This document shows positions 1 to 8,687 of a stretch of DNA of 15,522 bases, one piece after another. The stretch spans positions 1 to 15,522 of the forward strand of contig JAGADS010000007.1 in assembly GCA_017613485.1 (NCBI GenBank). Reading direction: 5' to 3'. How positions within the stretch are numbered: the stretch's first letter is position 1; each line of letters starts with the position of its first letter. Both the position numbers and the translations under genes were made by a program. This DNA comes from Treponema sp. (GTDB lineage: Bacteria; Spirochaetota; Spirochaetia; Treponematales; Treponemataceae). The notes under the pieces are model-generated. The model saw only the letters and a program-made list of their open reading frames with translations. It was not told where the DNA came from and made no database searches.

Positions 1-2856
1 GAGATGTATATTTCAACAGACACCGAGACCGTCACTTACAATGTCCCGTACTTGGTTCTTGCCAACACACAGGAAGACCGTCAAGTCCTTCTTCTTTCAT
101 TTGACGGAACGGACAGGAATGTCTCTGTGTCACAGCTGGATCTTGTCTATGGAAATCAGGCGGTTCAGGCCACGGTTGATGCGGATATGGATCTGGAGAA
201 CGGTCAGATTATTTTTATGACCAACTGTAACCTAAATTCAATTCCATACGAATTCAGCGGAATATACTCCATCGGTGAATGGCTCAGCATCTCAGGTGAT
301 TATGGTTTTGAACTGACTGTAAACTTTGATGATCCTATAACAGGAAATGCGCAGCTTGCAGGATTCCCGCTTTCATTGAATACAATGCTCTTTTCCATTT
401 CTACACAGACTTTCTTCTCTTATTCATCAGATGACGGAATATTTGTTGAGATTGAGAACTTTGAGATTGCAGAGATTGACGGAAACAATGCGCTTCAGCC
501 CAAAGTAACGCTTACAGGAAACATAGACGACAAGGGTGTAATCATAAGTGATATTGCCTATGTAGACTCAATGTCAGAGCTTGGCGGTGACGGTTATGCA
601 TTGTGGAATATGGGTGAAAATGGAATTGAAGATCTTCGTTTTGCATTTACTTTCCTGAATGAATTAAGCGGTGAGCGCATAGATCTTGATGGAAGCCTGA
701 AAAATCCAGATCCGGAGCAGATTCCGTTCAACGGCGACACAGTTCTTGAATTCTATGATTTTGAGGCAAATGCAAAAATCCAATCATTTGCAATGTCACG
801 ATTTCTTTCCTCGCAGCAAGTCGATGATACCCTTAACGGTACATTAAAGGCCACAGGAACTCTTGCAGATCCTCATATAGAGCTTACTGTTGATTCCCTT
901 TCCCTTCAGCTGGCTGGTGAAAACCTCAAGGCAAAGGGTGTTGCTGACTATTCATCTGGAATTGTGAATGTCTCTGATTTTGATTTAAGCTGGCAGAAAC
1001 TGTATGCGAAAAAGATTTACGGTATCCTTGACCTGAGGCAGTTTAACGGCCAGATAAAGACAAACCTTGAATTCCTGTATGACGATAAAAATAAATTTGC
1101 GGCTCCTCTGACTGTTTCCGTTGAATGTCCTGACATACCTCCAGAAAGAGAAACTATGTCTGCCATAGAACTTTTGTCCTTGCCGGAGAATGTAAGCATT
1201 TATGTTGACAGTGAGGGTCTTGCATCAACTTTCTTTACAAAGAAGATCCCTATTCATGTCGAGATGCAGAAAATGCCGGGCATAATGATCATAACCTCTG
1301 ATGAGTCTCTTGGTGTAAGCGGTTTTATTCAGGATGACGGAGCTTTAAGCTTTATGGTGGATAAGAGCAAACCGTTCAATTTTAACCTGAACGGCAGCAT
1401 AAATAATTCCGTAATCAATCTTGACATAAAGGATCTTTATCTGGACCTTTCTGCATTCAGCTATCTATTCAACTCTGGACTTCTGACTGTATATAACGGT
1501 GTTTTCTCTGGAAACGTAAATATCTCAGGTCTTGTTTCCGACCCGATTCTTGAAGGCTCGCTGGTGCTGGACAACATAGACATAAATTCACCAAACTTTA
1601 TTCCTGAGCACCTTACTGCATCGCGCATGGAAATTACGCTGAGTCAGGATGAGATGGAGGTTCCTCCCACAATTTTCCATATTCTGGACAGTACCATAGA
1701 CGTAAGCGCACATGTTCAGATGGACAGATGGGCTCTGGATGATATTTCTTTCTTTGTCTCTACAGGAAGGAACGGGGATATTCCAATTGATATAAATGTT
1801 CCTCTTGTAAGGCTTAAGGGAATGGTTGGATTTGATCTGCGTGTTGCCTATACAGTTGATGAGGTAAATATAACCGGAGACATGTCGCTCAGGAATTCTG
1901 AGATTTCTGTAATTGACAATCTTGCCGACCTTGATTTTTCTTCTCTGACAGGAAAGGAAGAAGAGGATGATTCAAATCCAGTAAACATGAACGTTGATCT
2001 TTCACTCAACATAGGTCAAAAGGTAAACTTTATAGTAAACCCGATTTTGCGCGGTCTGGTGGCTCCTGACACCAACATTCACCTGACGATGGATACTGCC
2101 AATGCCCTCTGGTCCATAGCCGGTGACGTAGTATTGCGGGGCGGGGAAGTATTCTATCTGAGCCGTAACTTCTATCTAAAGGAAGGACGCATAATTCTGA
2201 ACGAAACGCAGAATTCATTTGATCCCTATCTTACTGTAAGGGCTGAGACACGTGAAAGGGATGAAAGGGGAGACCCTGTGACGATATCCCTCGAGGCTGT
2301 ACGGCAGAATATCTCACAGTTCAACCCTGTGCTTACGGCAAGTCCTGCAAAATCAGAAAATGAGATTCTTGCGCTTTTGGGACAGATTGCAACTGGAGAC
2401 TCTACATCTGTAGGGGGTGTTGTTGCTACTACAAGTGACTTCCTGGCACAAACTCTTTTTGTAAGAAAAATTGAGAATGCATTGCGTGATTTGCTTAATT
2501 TTGATATATTCTCTCTACGAGCAACAGTTTTGCAAAATGCGATTACCCAAGGATTGAGCGGAAATAATGAAAATATGGACTCAATCGGTAACTATTTTGA
2601 CAATACAACTGTTTATATTGGTAAGTACTTCGGCAGCACAGTCTATGCAGATGCTTTGATGCAGTTGACCTATGATAAATCGGCTGAGGGCGTGTTCGGT
2701 TCAGATGGAGGGCTTATTTTCCAACCTGAGGTGGGATTGGAATTTGCCGCACCGTTTGCTAATATACGCTGGCAGTTTGCGCCAGACCTTGGGGCTTTGG
2801 ACAGTTCCTGGGTTCCAGCTACTTCTATCACGCTGTCCTGGAGAATGCAATTTTAA
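1..2856 (+). CDS. tamB: TamB-like (DUF490) envelope protein, 5' partial
   Basis: The reading frame is open to the first base of the window, so the ATG at base 4 is probably an internal methionine and the true start lies upstream. About 950 residues are visible; E. coli TamB has about 1,260. The visible part is a long run of short amphipathic beta strands rich in Asp, Asn and Ser, as expected for the beta-taco fold. The last 300 or so residues match the family's C-terminal domain: a VVLRGGEVFYLSRNFYLKEG stretch (bases 2125-2184), ALLGQIATGD, then NTTVYIGKYFGSTVYADAL, ending in a strand SITLSWRMQF with terminal Phe as in outer-membrane proteins. TamB family proteins span the periplasm and work with BamA-type proteins in outer-membrane assembly or lipid transport. 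The adjacent bamA, 15 bases downstream, fits this. Family assignment is fairly secure; the exact cargo is unknown. Confidence 0.85.
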   Translation, partial: EMYISTDTETVTYNVPYLVLANTQEDRQVLLLSFDGTDRNVSVSQLDLVYGNQAVQATVDADMDLENGQIIFMTNCNLNSIPYEFSGIYSIGEWLSISGDYGFELTVNFDDPITGNAQLAGFPLSLNTMLFSISTQTFFSYSSDDGIFVEIENFEIAEIDGNNALQPKVTLTGNIDDKGVIISDIAYVDSMSELGGDGYALWNMGENGIEDLRFAFTFLNELSGERIDLDGSLKNPDPEQIPFNGDTVLEFYDFEANAKIQSFAMSRFLSSQQVDDTLNGTLKATGTLADPHIELTVDSLSLQLAGENLKAKGVADYSSGIVNVSDFDLSWQKLYAKKIYGILDLRQFNGQIKTNLEFLYDDKNKFAAPLTVSVECPDIPPERETMSAIELLSLPENVSIYVDSEGLASTFFTKKIPIHVEMQKMPGIMIITSDESLGVSGFIQDDGALSFMVDKSKPFNFNLNGSINNSVINLDIKDLYLDLSAFSYLFNSGLLTVYNGVFSGNVNISGLVSDPILEGSLVLDNIDINSPNFIPEHLTASRMEITLSQDEMEVPPTIFHILDSTIDVSAHVQMDRWALDDISFFVSTGRNGDIPIDINVPLVRLKGMVGFDLRVAYTVDEVNITGDMSLRNSEISVIDNLADLDFSSLTGKEEEDDSNPVNMNVDLSLNIGQKVNFIVNPILRGLVAPDTNIHLTMDTANALWSIAGDVVLRGGEVFYLSRNFYLKEGRIILNETQNSFDPYLTVRAETRERDERGDPVTISLEAVRQNISQFNPVLTASPAKSENEILALLGQIATGDSTSVGGVVATTSDFLAQTLFVRKIENALRDLLNFDIFSLRATVLQNAITQGLSGNNENMDSIGNYFDNTTVYIGKYFGSTVYADALMQLTYDKSAEGVFGSDGGLIFQPEVGLEFAAPFANIRWQFAPDLGALDSSWVPATSITLSWRMQF

Positions 2857-2871
2857 AAACAGAGGATTTTT

Positions 2872-5355
2872 ATGCGTATAAAGCGATCGGTATTCACTAT
2901 CTTGCTGCTTGTTTCTATGGCGGCTTCGGTTTTTTCCCAGTCTTCGGCCCCTGACGGCTGGTATTATGGGAAACCAATACAGTCAGTAAATTTTGACGGG
3001 CTTGTGAGTACCAAGGAATCAGACTTGGATGGTGTTACGGCATCATTTATCGGAAAAAAGTTTTCAGATGATGTTTATGAGGATCTCTTGAACCGTACTT
3101 TTGCCCTTGATTTGTTTGAGGATTTGCTTGATATCAGGGTTACACCGGTTGGTGGAGATTATAGGACATGTACGTCGATAAATGTCGTGCTTGTTGTAAA
3201 GGAATTCCCAGTCATCACAAAACTCCGATTCACCGGTTATCATCAGGTACGTCTTACGGAATTGAAGGATACAGTTACCTGTGCAGAGAAATCAATATAC
3301 AATGAAAATACCCGTCTCAATGACGAAAGGGCGCTTAGGGATCTCTACATTGGAAAGGGATATACTGAGATTAAGGTTTCGTCTACAGCCGAGCAGACAG
3401 AAGATGGCTATGTCGTTACGTTTATACTTGATGAGGGCCAGAAGACTGTAGTATCAAAAATTCTCTTTAACGGTAACACTACTGTCAGCTCAGGAACACT
3501 GCGCGGTAAGATTTCATTAAAGGAAGTCGGTCTTTTTCAGAAGGGATCCTTCCAGGAGGCAATGCTGGAGCAGGATGTAAAGGCGATTACAGCATATTAT
3601 AAGGATCGCGGTTATGTTGATGCAAAAGTATTGAATTACACTGTTGATGCAGATTTCAACGAGGAAAAGAACCGCCGTGAGCTTACGATTCAGTTCAACA
3701 TTCAGGAAGGCTCCAGGTATAATTTCTCTGGAATAAGTTTTGTCGGAAACAATGTTTTCTCTGATGAAGAGCTTCAGCTTCTTGTGCGTCAGAAACCAGG
3801 TGACGTATACAATGAGACACGCTACCAGGAAACACTTATGGCGATTCAGAGCCGTTATTACGAGAGCGGTTATACTTCAAACGGCTTCCAGTCACAGGTT
3901 CAGAAAAATACTGATGAAAAGACAATCGGCTATGTTATTTACATTCAGGAGAATGAAAGAAGTCACATCGAGAACATAATTATCAAGGGAAACAACAAGA
4001 CTAAAGATGAGGTAATCAGACGTGAGATCCCCATGGAGACAGGAGACATTTTCTCTTACTCCAAGCTGATGAACGGAATGAGGAACCTTTACAACCTTCA
4101 GTATTTTACGACACAGATTTATCCAGACATTACACCTGGATCTGAGGAAAACCTTGTTGACATAGTATTTAATCTTGAGGAACAGAGTACGACTTCAGTT
4201 GACTTTGGATTTACTTTCAGCGGTGTTTCCAATACAGGTGATTTCCCGGTTGCCCTTTATGCAAAGCTCCAGGACTCAAACTTCCTTGGAACCGGACAGT
4301 CAATCTCTGCCGGAGTTCAGCTTTCTACTACAGAGCAGTCTTTGTCTCTTGGTTATGGACAGAACTGGCTTTTCGGACTTCCTATTTCAAACAGTCTTTC
4401 ATTGAGCTACTCACACTCAAAGAAAAACACCCCGAGAAACCATGTAGGTGTTGACGGAACAGTATCTCCTGCTGGTTATTACATGGAATATCAGCAGCAT
4501 GAATTCAACCTGTCAGCATCTCTTGGACGCAGATGGACGCCGGACTTTGCAATACTTACTGCAACCGGAGGCCTTTCCGGTTCTCTTATCAACAATGTAT
4601 ACGACAACTCACTCTACATACCCTATGACTCAAATATAAGCAACTTCAACAACAACTGGGAACCAAGGAATTCCTTCTATGCATCTTTCTCTGCTGACGG
4701 CCGCAACATAAGCTATGATGCAACATCAGGTTGGTTTGCAAGCCAGAGGTTTACATGGTACGGTCTTATTCCAAAAGGACTTTTCTCTCCTGAGTGGGGT
4801 GAAAGTGAATTCTACCTGAGAAGTGATACCAAGGCAGAAAAATACTTTACGCTTCTGGATAAGCCGCTTTCTGAGACATGGAGCCTTAAGCTTGTGCTTA
4901 TGGCATATTCCGGCCTCTCAATGCAGTTCCCGGTTCCTGGTACTACAATCAAGCAGTCCAATCAGCTTTATATTGACGGTATGTTCAATGGACGCGGATG
5001 GAATATCACAAATGAGATAAATGGTTTTGGACGTGCCATGTGGAACAATACTGTTGAGCTTAGAATGCCTATTGTTCCAGGTATTATCGCTGCTGACCTG
5101 TTCTTTGATGCCTCGATGATTAAGTCTACTCCATCGCAGCTGTTTACGGATTTTGCAAACGGCGATGACTGGTACTTCAGTTATGGACCAAGCATCCGTT
5201 TCTGTATACAGCAGTTCCCGCTCAGGCTTCTGTTTGTCAACAATTTCCAGATCAAGGACGGACAGGGTATTGTCTGGGAGGACGAAAGGGGTAATCCGAC
5301 TAGCTGGCTCAAGAGCTGGCACTGGGTACTCTCATTCAATGTTGCAAATCACTAG
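2872..5355 (+). CDS. bamA: Outer-membrane protein assembly factor BamA
   Basis: Inserts beta-barrel proteins into the outer membrane. The 827 residues start with a signal peptide (basic MRIKR, hydrophobic core, likely cut near VFSQ at about residue 23). Five POTRA repeats follow at roughly 30-105, 107-188, 189-277, 278-360 and 361-440; each ends with a beta-turn and a G-N or G-type loop (for example FNGNTTV, FVGNNVFS, IKGNNKT). The rest, about 436-827, is the 16-strand barrel, rich in alternating aromatic and polar residues. The loop-6 signature normally written VRGF/Y appears as GRGW (R708-G709-W710). The protein ends in LSFNVANH without the usual terminal aromatic. The ATG is preceded by AGAGGA eight bases upstream. 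It directly follows the tamB-like gene and precedes skp, an arrangement I recall from T. pallidum Tp92/TP0326. Confidence 0.95.
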   Translation: MRIKRSVFTILLLVSMAASVFSQSSAPDGWYYGKPIQSVNFDGLVSTKESDLDGVTASFIGKKFSDDVYEDLLNRTFALDLFEDLLDIRVTPVGGDYRTCTSINVVLVVKEFPVITKLRFTGYHQVRLTELKDTVTCAEKSIYNENTRLNDERALRDLYIGKGYTEIKVSSTAEQTEDGYVVTFILDEGQKTVVSKILFNGNTTVSSGTLRGKISLKEVGLFQKGSFQEAMLEQDVKAITAYYKDRGYVDAKVLNYTVDADFNEEKNRRELTIQFNIQEGSRYNFSGISFVGNNVFSDEELQLLVRQKPGDVYNETRYQETLMAIQSRYYESGYTSNGFQSQVQKNTDEKTIGYVIYIQENERSHIENIIIKGNNKTKDEVIRREIPMETGDIFSYSKLMNGMRNLYNLQYFTTQIYPDITPGSEENLVDIVFNLEEQSTTSVDFGFTFSGVSNTGDFPVALYAKLQDSNFLGTGQSISAGVQLSTTEQSLSLGYGQNWLFGLPISNSLSLSYSHSKKNTPRNHVGVDGTVSPAGYYMEYQQHEFNLSASLGRRWTPDFAILTATGGLSGSLINNVYDNSLYIPYDSNISNFNNNWEPRNSFYASFSADGRNISYDATSGWFASQRFTWYGLIPKGLFSPEWGESEFYLRSDTKAEKYFTLLDKPLSETWSLKLVLMAYSGLSMQFPVPGTTIKQSNQLYIDGMFNGRGWNITNEINGFGRAMWNNTVELRMPIVPGIIAADLFFDASMIKSTPSQLFTDFANGDDWYFSYGPSIRFCIQQFPLRLLFVNNFQIKDGQGIVWEDERGNPTSWLKSWHWVLSFNVANH

Positions 5356-5482
5356 TCTGTAACGTTGAGAGGATATATAGTTTTTATTTATGGATATTTC
5401 TAAAAATCATTTTTAGGGATTCCGATTGAAATAAACTGCCTGTGGAATCTTGATCTATAAGGCATTAGAATGAGGTGACAAT
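5356..5482 (+). other. bamA-skp intergenic region with AT-only hairpin
   Basis: This 127-base gap is the largest non-coding stretch in the window. It holds a perfect small inverted repeat at 5400-5416 (CTAAAAA, loop TCA, TTTTTAG). The stem is almost all A-T and is followed by GGG rather than a T-run, so it is a poor intrinsic terminator. A TTGAAA hexamer (5426-5431) and a TATAAG hexamer (5456-5461) resemble sigma-70 elements, but they are 24 bases apart, too far for a normal promoter. A separate promoter for skp-mutS is plausible because the gap breaks an otherwise tight cluster, but I cannot fix its position. Confidence 0.35.
5472..5477 (+). promoter_or_regulatory. Strong ribosome binding site of skp
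   Basis: GAGGTG lies five bases before the ATG at 5483. It is one of the best Shine-Dalgarno matches in the window and fixes the skp start. It contrasts with the weak site in front of mutS. Confidence 0.8.
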
Positions 5483-6019
5483 ATGAAATTTTCAGGAAAA
5501 AAACTCGGTATTTTGGCTCTTCTTGCAATACTGGGAACATGTTCAGTTTTTGCACAGCAGATTACGAAATTTGCAGTTGTTGATACAGCCCGCGTTTACC
5601 AGGCTTTCTTTAGGAATTCTGCCCCGGTACGCAATTATGAGCAGAAGCGTGAGGAATTTCAGGCCGAGATTGACAAGTCAACAAAAGAGATTCAGGAACT
5701 GAACAATCAGAGGCTTGAGTATCTTGCAAACGGAGATACAGCCAATGCAAAGAAGGTTCAGACTCAGATTGACCAGAAGACTTCATATCTCACTGAGTAT
5801 ACACGCACAAAGAACCAGGAGCTTCAGACCATGAAGCAGGAATTGCAGAACAATGACGCTTTCTACAAGAGGCTTTACTCAATCATCCAGCAGACAGCGG
5901 AGAATGACGGATACAGCATGGTTTTAAGCCTCCAGAACAACAATTCCATCCTGTGGTACAGTTCTTCCGTTGACATCACAGACGACGTAATAAAGGCACT
6001 TGGCTTAAGGCTTAGATAA
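5483..6019 (+). CDS. skp: Skp/OmpH periplasmic chaperone
   Basis: A 178-residue exported protein with a signal peptide of about 25 residues (MKFSGKK, hydrophobic LGILALLAIL, cleavage likely at VFA-QQ). The mature part opens with FAVVDTARVYQAFF, the family's first beta strand (compare KIAVVDMQRVFQ). A long charged, heptad-like helical section follows at about residues 45-135, rich in Glu, Gln and Lys, forming the coiled-coil tentacles of the trimer. It closes with a short strand, SMVLSLQNNNSILWYSSSVDITDDVIKAL. Skp holds unfolded outer-membrane proteins in the periplasm and hands them to BamA, encoded just upstream. The length is typical of the family (E. coli about 160). A Cys at position 20 could suggest a lipoprotein, but the context is a poor lipobox. 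Confidence 0.9.
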   Translation: MKFSGKKLGILALLAILGTCSVFAQQITKFAVVDTARVYQAFFRNSAPVRNYEQKREEFQAEIDKSTKEIQELNNQRLEYLANGDTANAKKVQTQIDQKTSYLTEYTRTKNQELQTMKQELQNNDAFYKRLYSIIQQTAENDGYSMVLSLQNNNSILWYSSSVDITDDVIKALGLRLR

Positions 6020-6024
6020 GCTTT

Positions 6025-8601
6025 ATGGCAGAAGAGACACCTCTTTTTACACAGTATCAGAGCCTGAAGAAACAGCATCCCAACGAGGTTCTTTTCTTCA
6101 GGCTGGGCGATTTTTATGAAATGTTCGACTCTGATGCTGATGAAGTTTCAAGACTTTTAAATCTTACGCTTACACACCGTGCAGACCATCACATGTGCGG
6201 TATTCCTCATCATACCTCAAAAGTATATATCGCACGCCTTTTACGCTGTGGAAAAAAGATTGCAGTTGCAGAGCAGATTGGAGAGATTTCTCCTGGAAAG
6301 GGGCTTACAGAGCGCAAGGTAATCGAAATCATAACCCCAGGAACTGCAACCGAAAGCGAGTATCTTGATGGTGGAAAGAATAATTTCCTGGCATCTTTTT
6401 TTATCTCCGGCACAAAATGCGGTTTTGCATATATTGATGTTACCACAGGTGAATTCCGAGCCACAAGTTTTTCTTCTTCCTCTCTTGCTGAGAATTTTGC
6501 CAAGGAACTGGGAAGATGCAATCCAAGGGAAATTCTTTTACCTGACTCACTTAAATCAAATCAGGATGTGAGGATGATTCTGGAGCGGGATATAGAGATG
6601 TCTGTCTCATGGTATCCTGACTGGAATTTCAATTCAGGTACATGCTATGAGCGGCTTGTAAAGCAGTTCCAGACCGTAAACCTTCGTTCATTTTCACTTA
6701 CAGAGGATTCTCCCGAAGTGCCTCCTGCAGGATTTTTGCTTGATTATCTTGAAAAAACGACAAACACAGCCTCACCTCATATCTACGGCATTTCCGTTTA
6801 CCATGACAGCCAGTACCTGATGATGGATGATTCTTCAAGACGGAATCTGGAGATCATCTCAAACCTGAGGGACGGAAGCACGGAATACTCGCTTATTGAA
6901 TGTGTTGATCATACCAGGACAGCAATTGGAAGCAGGCTTATCCGTGAATGGCTGATGTTTCCGCTTACAGATGCTGATGCAATTAGATCCAGGGAAGACC
7001 ATGTACAGCTTTTTGTTGACGACAGGAATCTTCACCATCGTGTGCGTGAGACCCTTAATGGCATTCTTGACATAGAGAGACTGGCAGGCCGTATTGCAAT
7101 GGACAGGGCTCATGCAAAGGATCTGGTTGCATTAAAAAACAGCCTGATTCTGTGGCTAAAGGCTCAGGACATACTGGGACAGTTCAATTTCTCCGCGACA
7201 GAGACAGAGGATGCCGTCAAGATAATTGAGATGATTCAAAATGCAATTCTTGATGATCCTTCAACCTCATTGACCGACGGACGTATTATCCGTGACGGAT
7301 GGTCGGAGGAGCTTGATAAGTGGCGCAATGTCCAGTCTAATTTCAACCAGATTCTTGATTCATACCTTGAGGAAGAAAAGGAAAAGACAGGAATTGCAAA
7401 CCTTAAGATTAAGAACAGCGGCAACATGGGCTATTTTATCGAGGTGACCCGCGGTAAGACAGAAAGGGTGCCGGATCATTTCATTTTACGGAAGGCACTT
7501 GTAAATGCAGACCGCTATACTACCTCCCGCCTTAGGGAACTTGAGGAGAGTCTTAATGAGTCAGAGACGAAGATTCTTGAGCTTGAGCGTGATCTTTTTG
7601 TTGACCTGAGGAATACCCTTAAGCATTATGTGCCCTATCTACAGATGGTTTCCAGGGAAATTGCCTACGCAGACGTGTGTTCAAGTTTTGCACAGGCGGC
7701 GATTCTATACAGGTGGACAAGACCGGAATTCTGTGATGAAAGTGTCATGGAGATAAAGAACGGCCGTCATCCTGTTGTGGAAAAACATCTTCCATCGGGA
7801 GAATTTGTTCCGAACGACCTTAATCTCTGTGCCAAAGAGGACAGTGCATTTTTTGCATTGATAACAGGCCCGAACATGGCGGGTAAAAGCACTTTCCTAA
7901 GACAGAATGCCCTTATCGCACTTCTTGCCCAGACAGGAAGCTTTGTTCCATGTGAGAGTGCAAGGCTTGGTGTTACAGACAGGATTTTCTGCCGTGTGGG
8001 TGCCTCTGACAATCTTGCACGCGGTGAGTCAACTTTTCTTGTGGAAATGACAGAGACTGCCCGGATACTAAGGACTGCCAGTGCTGATTCACTTGTGATT
8101 ATGGATGAGGTGGGACGCGGTACAAGCACGGAGGACGGTCTTTCGATTGCATGGGCTGTAAGCGAGCATCTTTTGAACGAGATAAAATGCAAGACCCTTT
8201 TTGCAACGCATTACCATGAACTAACCAGAATGGAGCATCCTTCTCTGACTAAGCTGTGCATGGCAATACAGGAAAACGGAAGCTCGGTTGTTTTTTTAAG
8301 GAAGGTAGTGCCTGGATCTGCAGAAAACAGCTACGGAATACATGTTGCATCGATGGCTGGTGTTCCCCGTTCTGTAATAGAGCGTGCAAAATCAATCCTT
8401 GAGCACATACAGGCTGATGCAGATGATCATCCGGTGATTCCAGAGACAGAGACAAAAAGTCAGGCCTCATTGACTGGAGCGCTTTTCAGTGATGAAGAGA
8501 TGATTCTTGATGAGATTCTTTCGACAGATACAGACAACATGACTCCCCTAAGTGCCCTTGAAGCCCTGACCCGATGGAAAAAACAGCTTTCCGGAAAATA
8601 A
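6025..8601 (+). CDS. mutS: DNA mismatch repair protein MutS
   Basis: Recognises base mismatches and small loops and starts repair using ATP. At 858 residues it has the normal length. The N-terminal mismatch-binding domain carries the Phe-x-Glu motif (F30-Y31-E32 in GDFYEMF). Connector, lever and clamp regions follow. The ATPase domain has Walker A GPNMAGKST (residues 615-623), Walker B LVIMDE (D694, E695), the GRGTST loop (697-702) and the ATHYHEL switch. The C-terminus has a QASL stretch that could be a sliding-clamp contact and a final conserved-looking helix (TPLSALEALTRWKKQL). It starts 5 bases after the skp stop with no clear Shine-Dalgarno; the nearest AAGG is 14 bases upstream, so translation is probably coupled to skp. 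No defect is visible. Confidence 0.98.
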   Translation: MAEETPLFTQYQSLKKQHPNEVLFFRLGDFYEMFDSDADEVSRLLNLTLTHRADHHMCGIPHHTSKVYIARLLRCGKKIAVAEQIGEISPGKGLTERKVIEIITPGTATESEYLDGGKNNFLASFFISGTKCGFAYIDVTTGEFRATSFSSSSLAENFAKELGRCNPREILLPDSLKSNQDVRMILERDIEMSVSWYPDWNFNSGTCYERLVKQFQTVNLRSFSLTEDSPEVPPAGFLLDYLEKTTNTASPHIYGISVYHDSQYLMMDDSSRRNLEIISNLRDGSTEYSLIECVDHTRTAIGSRLIREWLMFPLTDADAIRSREDHVQLFVDDRNLHHRVRETLNGILDIERLAGRIAMDRAHAKDLVALKNSLILWLKAQDILGQFNFSATETEDAVKIIEMIQNAILDDPSTSLTDGRIIRDGWSEELDKWRNVQSNFNQILDSYLEEEKEKTGIANLKIKNSGNMGYFIEVTRGKTERVPDHFILRKALVNADRYTTSRLRELEESLNESETKILELERDLFVDLRNTLKHYVPYLQMVSREIAYADVCSSFAQAAILYRWTRPEFCDESVMEIKNGRHPVVEKHLPSGEFVPNDLNLCAKEDSAFFALITGPNMAGKSTFLRQNALIALLAQTGSFVPCESARLGVTDRIFCRVGASDNLARGESTFLVEMTETARILRTASADSLVIMDEVGRGTSTEDGLSIAWAVSEHLLNEIKCKTLFATHYHELTRMEHPSLTKLCMAIQENGSSVVFLRKVVPGSAENSYGIHVASMAGVPRSVIERAKSILEHIQADADDHPVIPETETKSQASLTGALFSDEEMILDEILSTDTDNMTPLSALEALTRWKKQLSGK

Positions 8602-8620
8602 TTTAAATTTTTTTCAAATT

Positions 8621-8653
8621 TTGCGTTAAAAATGCCCTGTCCGATACTAATAT
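8621..8653 (+). promoter_or_regulatory. Possible weak promoter before comF
   Basis: TTGCGT (8621-8626) followed after 16 bases by GATACT (8643-8648), or after a longer spacer by the TAATAT/TATATA run at 8648-8658, could serve as -35 and -10 elements. Matches are modest (3 of 6 and 4 of 6). The AT-rich setting between mutS and comF makes a promoter likely somewhere here, but the exact boxes are a guess. Confidence 0.3.
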
Positions 8654-8683
8654 ATATATGTAGCCTGAATAAAGGACAGGAGC
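8636..8683 (+). promoter_or_regulatory. Inverted repeat masking the comF Shine-Dalgarno
   Basis: CCTGTCC (8636-8642) and GGACAGG (8674-8680) are a perfect 7-base inverted repeat around 31 bases of AT-rich sequence. G8634-C8683 and C8635-G8682 extend it to nine pairs if A8681 bulges out. The right arm contains the comF Shine-Dalgarno AGGAG (8678-8682). In RNA that includes both arms the ribosome site would be paired. If transcription instead begins around 8655, the left arm is absent from the RNA and the repeat could only act as DNA, for example as an operator around the -10 region. Confidence 0.45.
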
Positions 8684-8687
8684 ATGT

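Noticed and set aside
4918..5322. A 134-codon minus-strand open frame within bamA
   Set aside because: It is antisense to the conserved BamA barrel; no motif and no ribosome binding site support it.
5540..5560. Cys20 in the Skp signal peptide as a possible lipoprotein site
   Set aside because: The preceding residues L-G-T are a poor lipobox because of Thr just before Cys, and a good signal peptidase I site (VFA-QQ) follows. Spirochaetal lipoboxes are relaxed, so this is not excluded.
7767..8192. A 141-codon open frame on the minus strand inside mutS
   Set aside because: It lies antisense to the MutS ATPase domain, which is fully conserved on the plus strand; its translation is low-complexity (Ser, Arg and Leu rich) with no recognisable motif.
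8601..8621. AT-rich inverted repeat AAATTT / AAATTT (8605-8610, 8616-8621) after mutS as a terminator
   Set aside because: The stem is six A-T pairs only, with no T-run after it; too weak to call a terminator.
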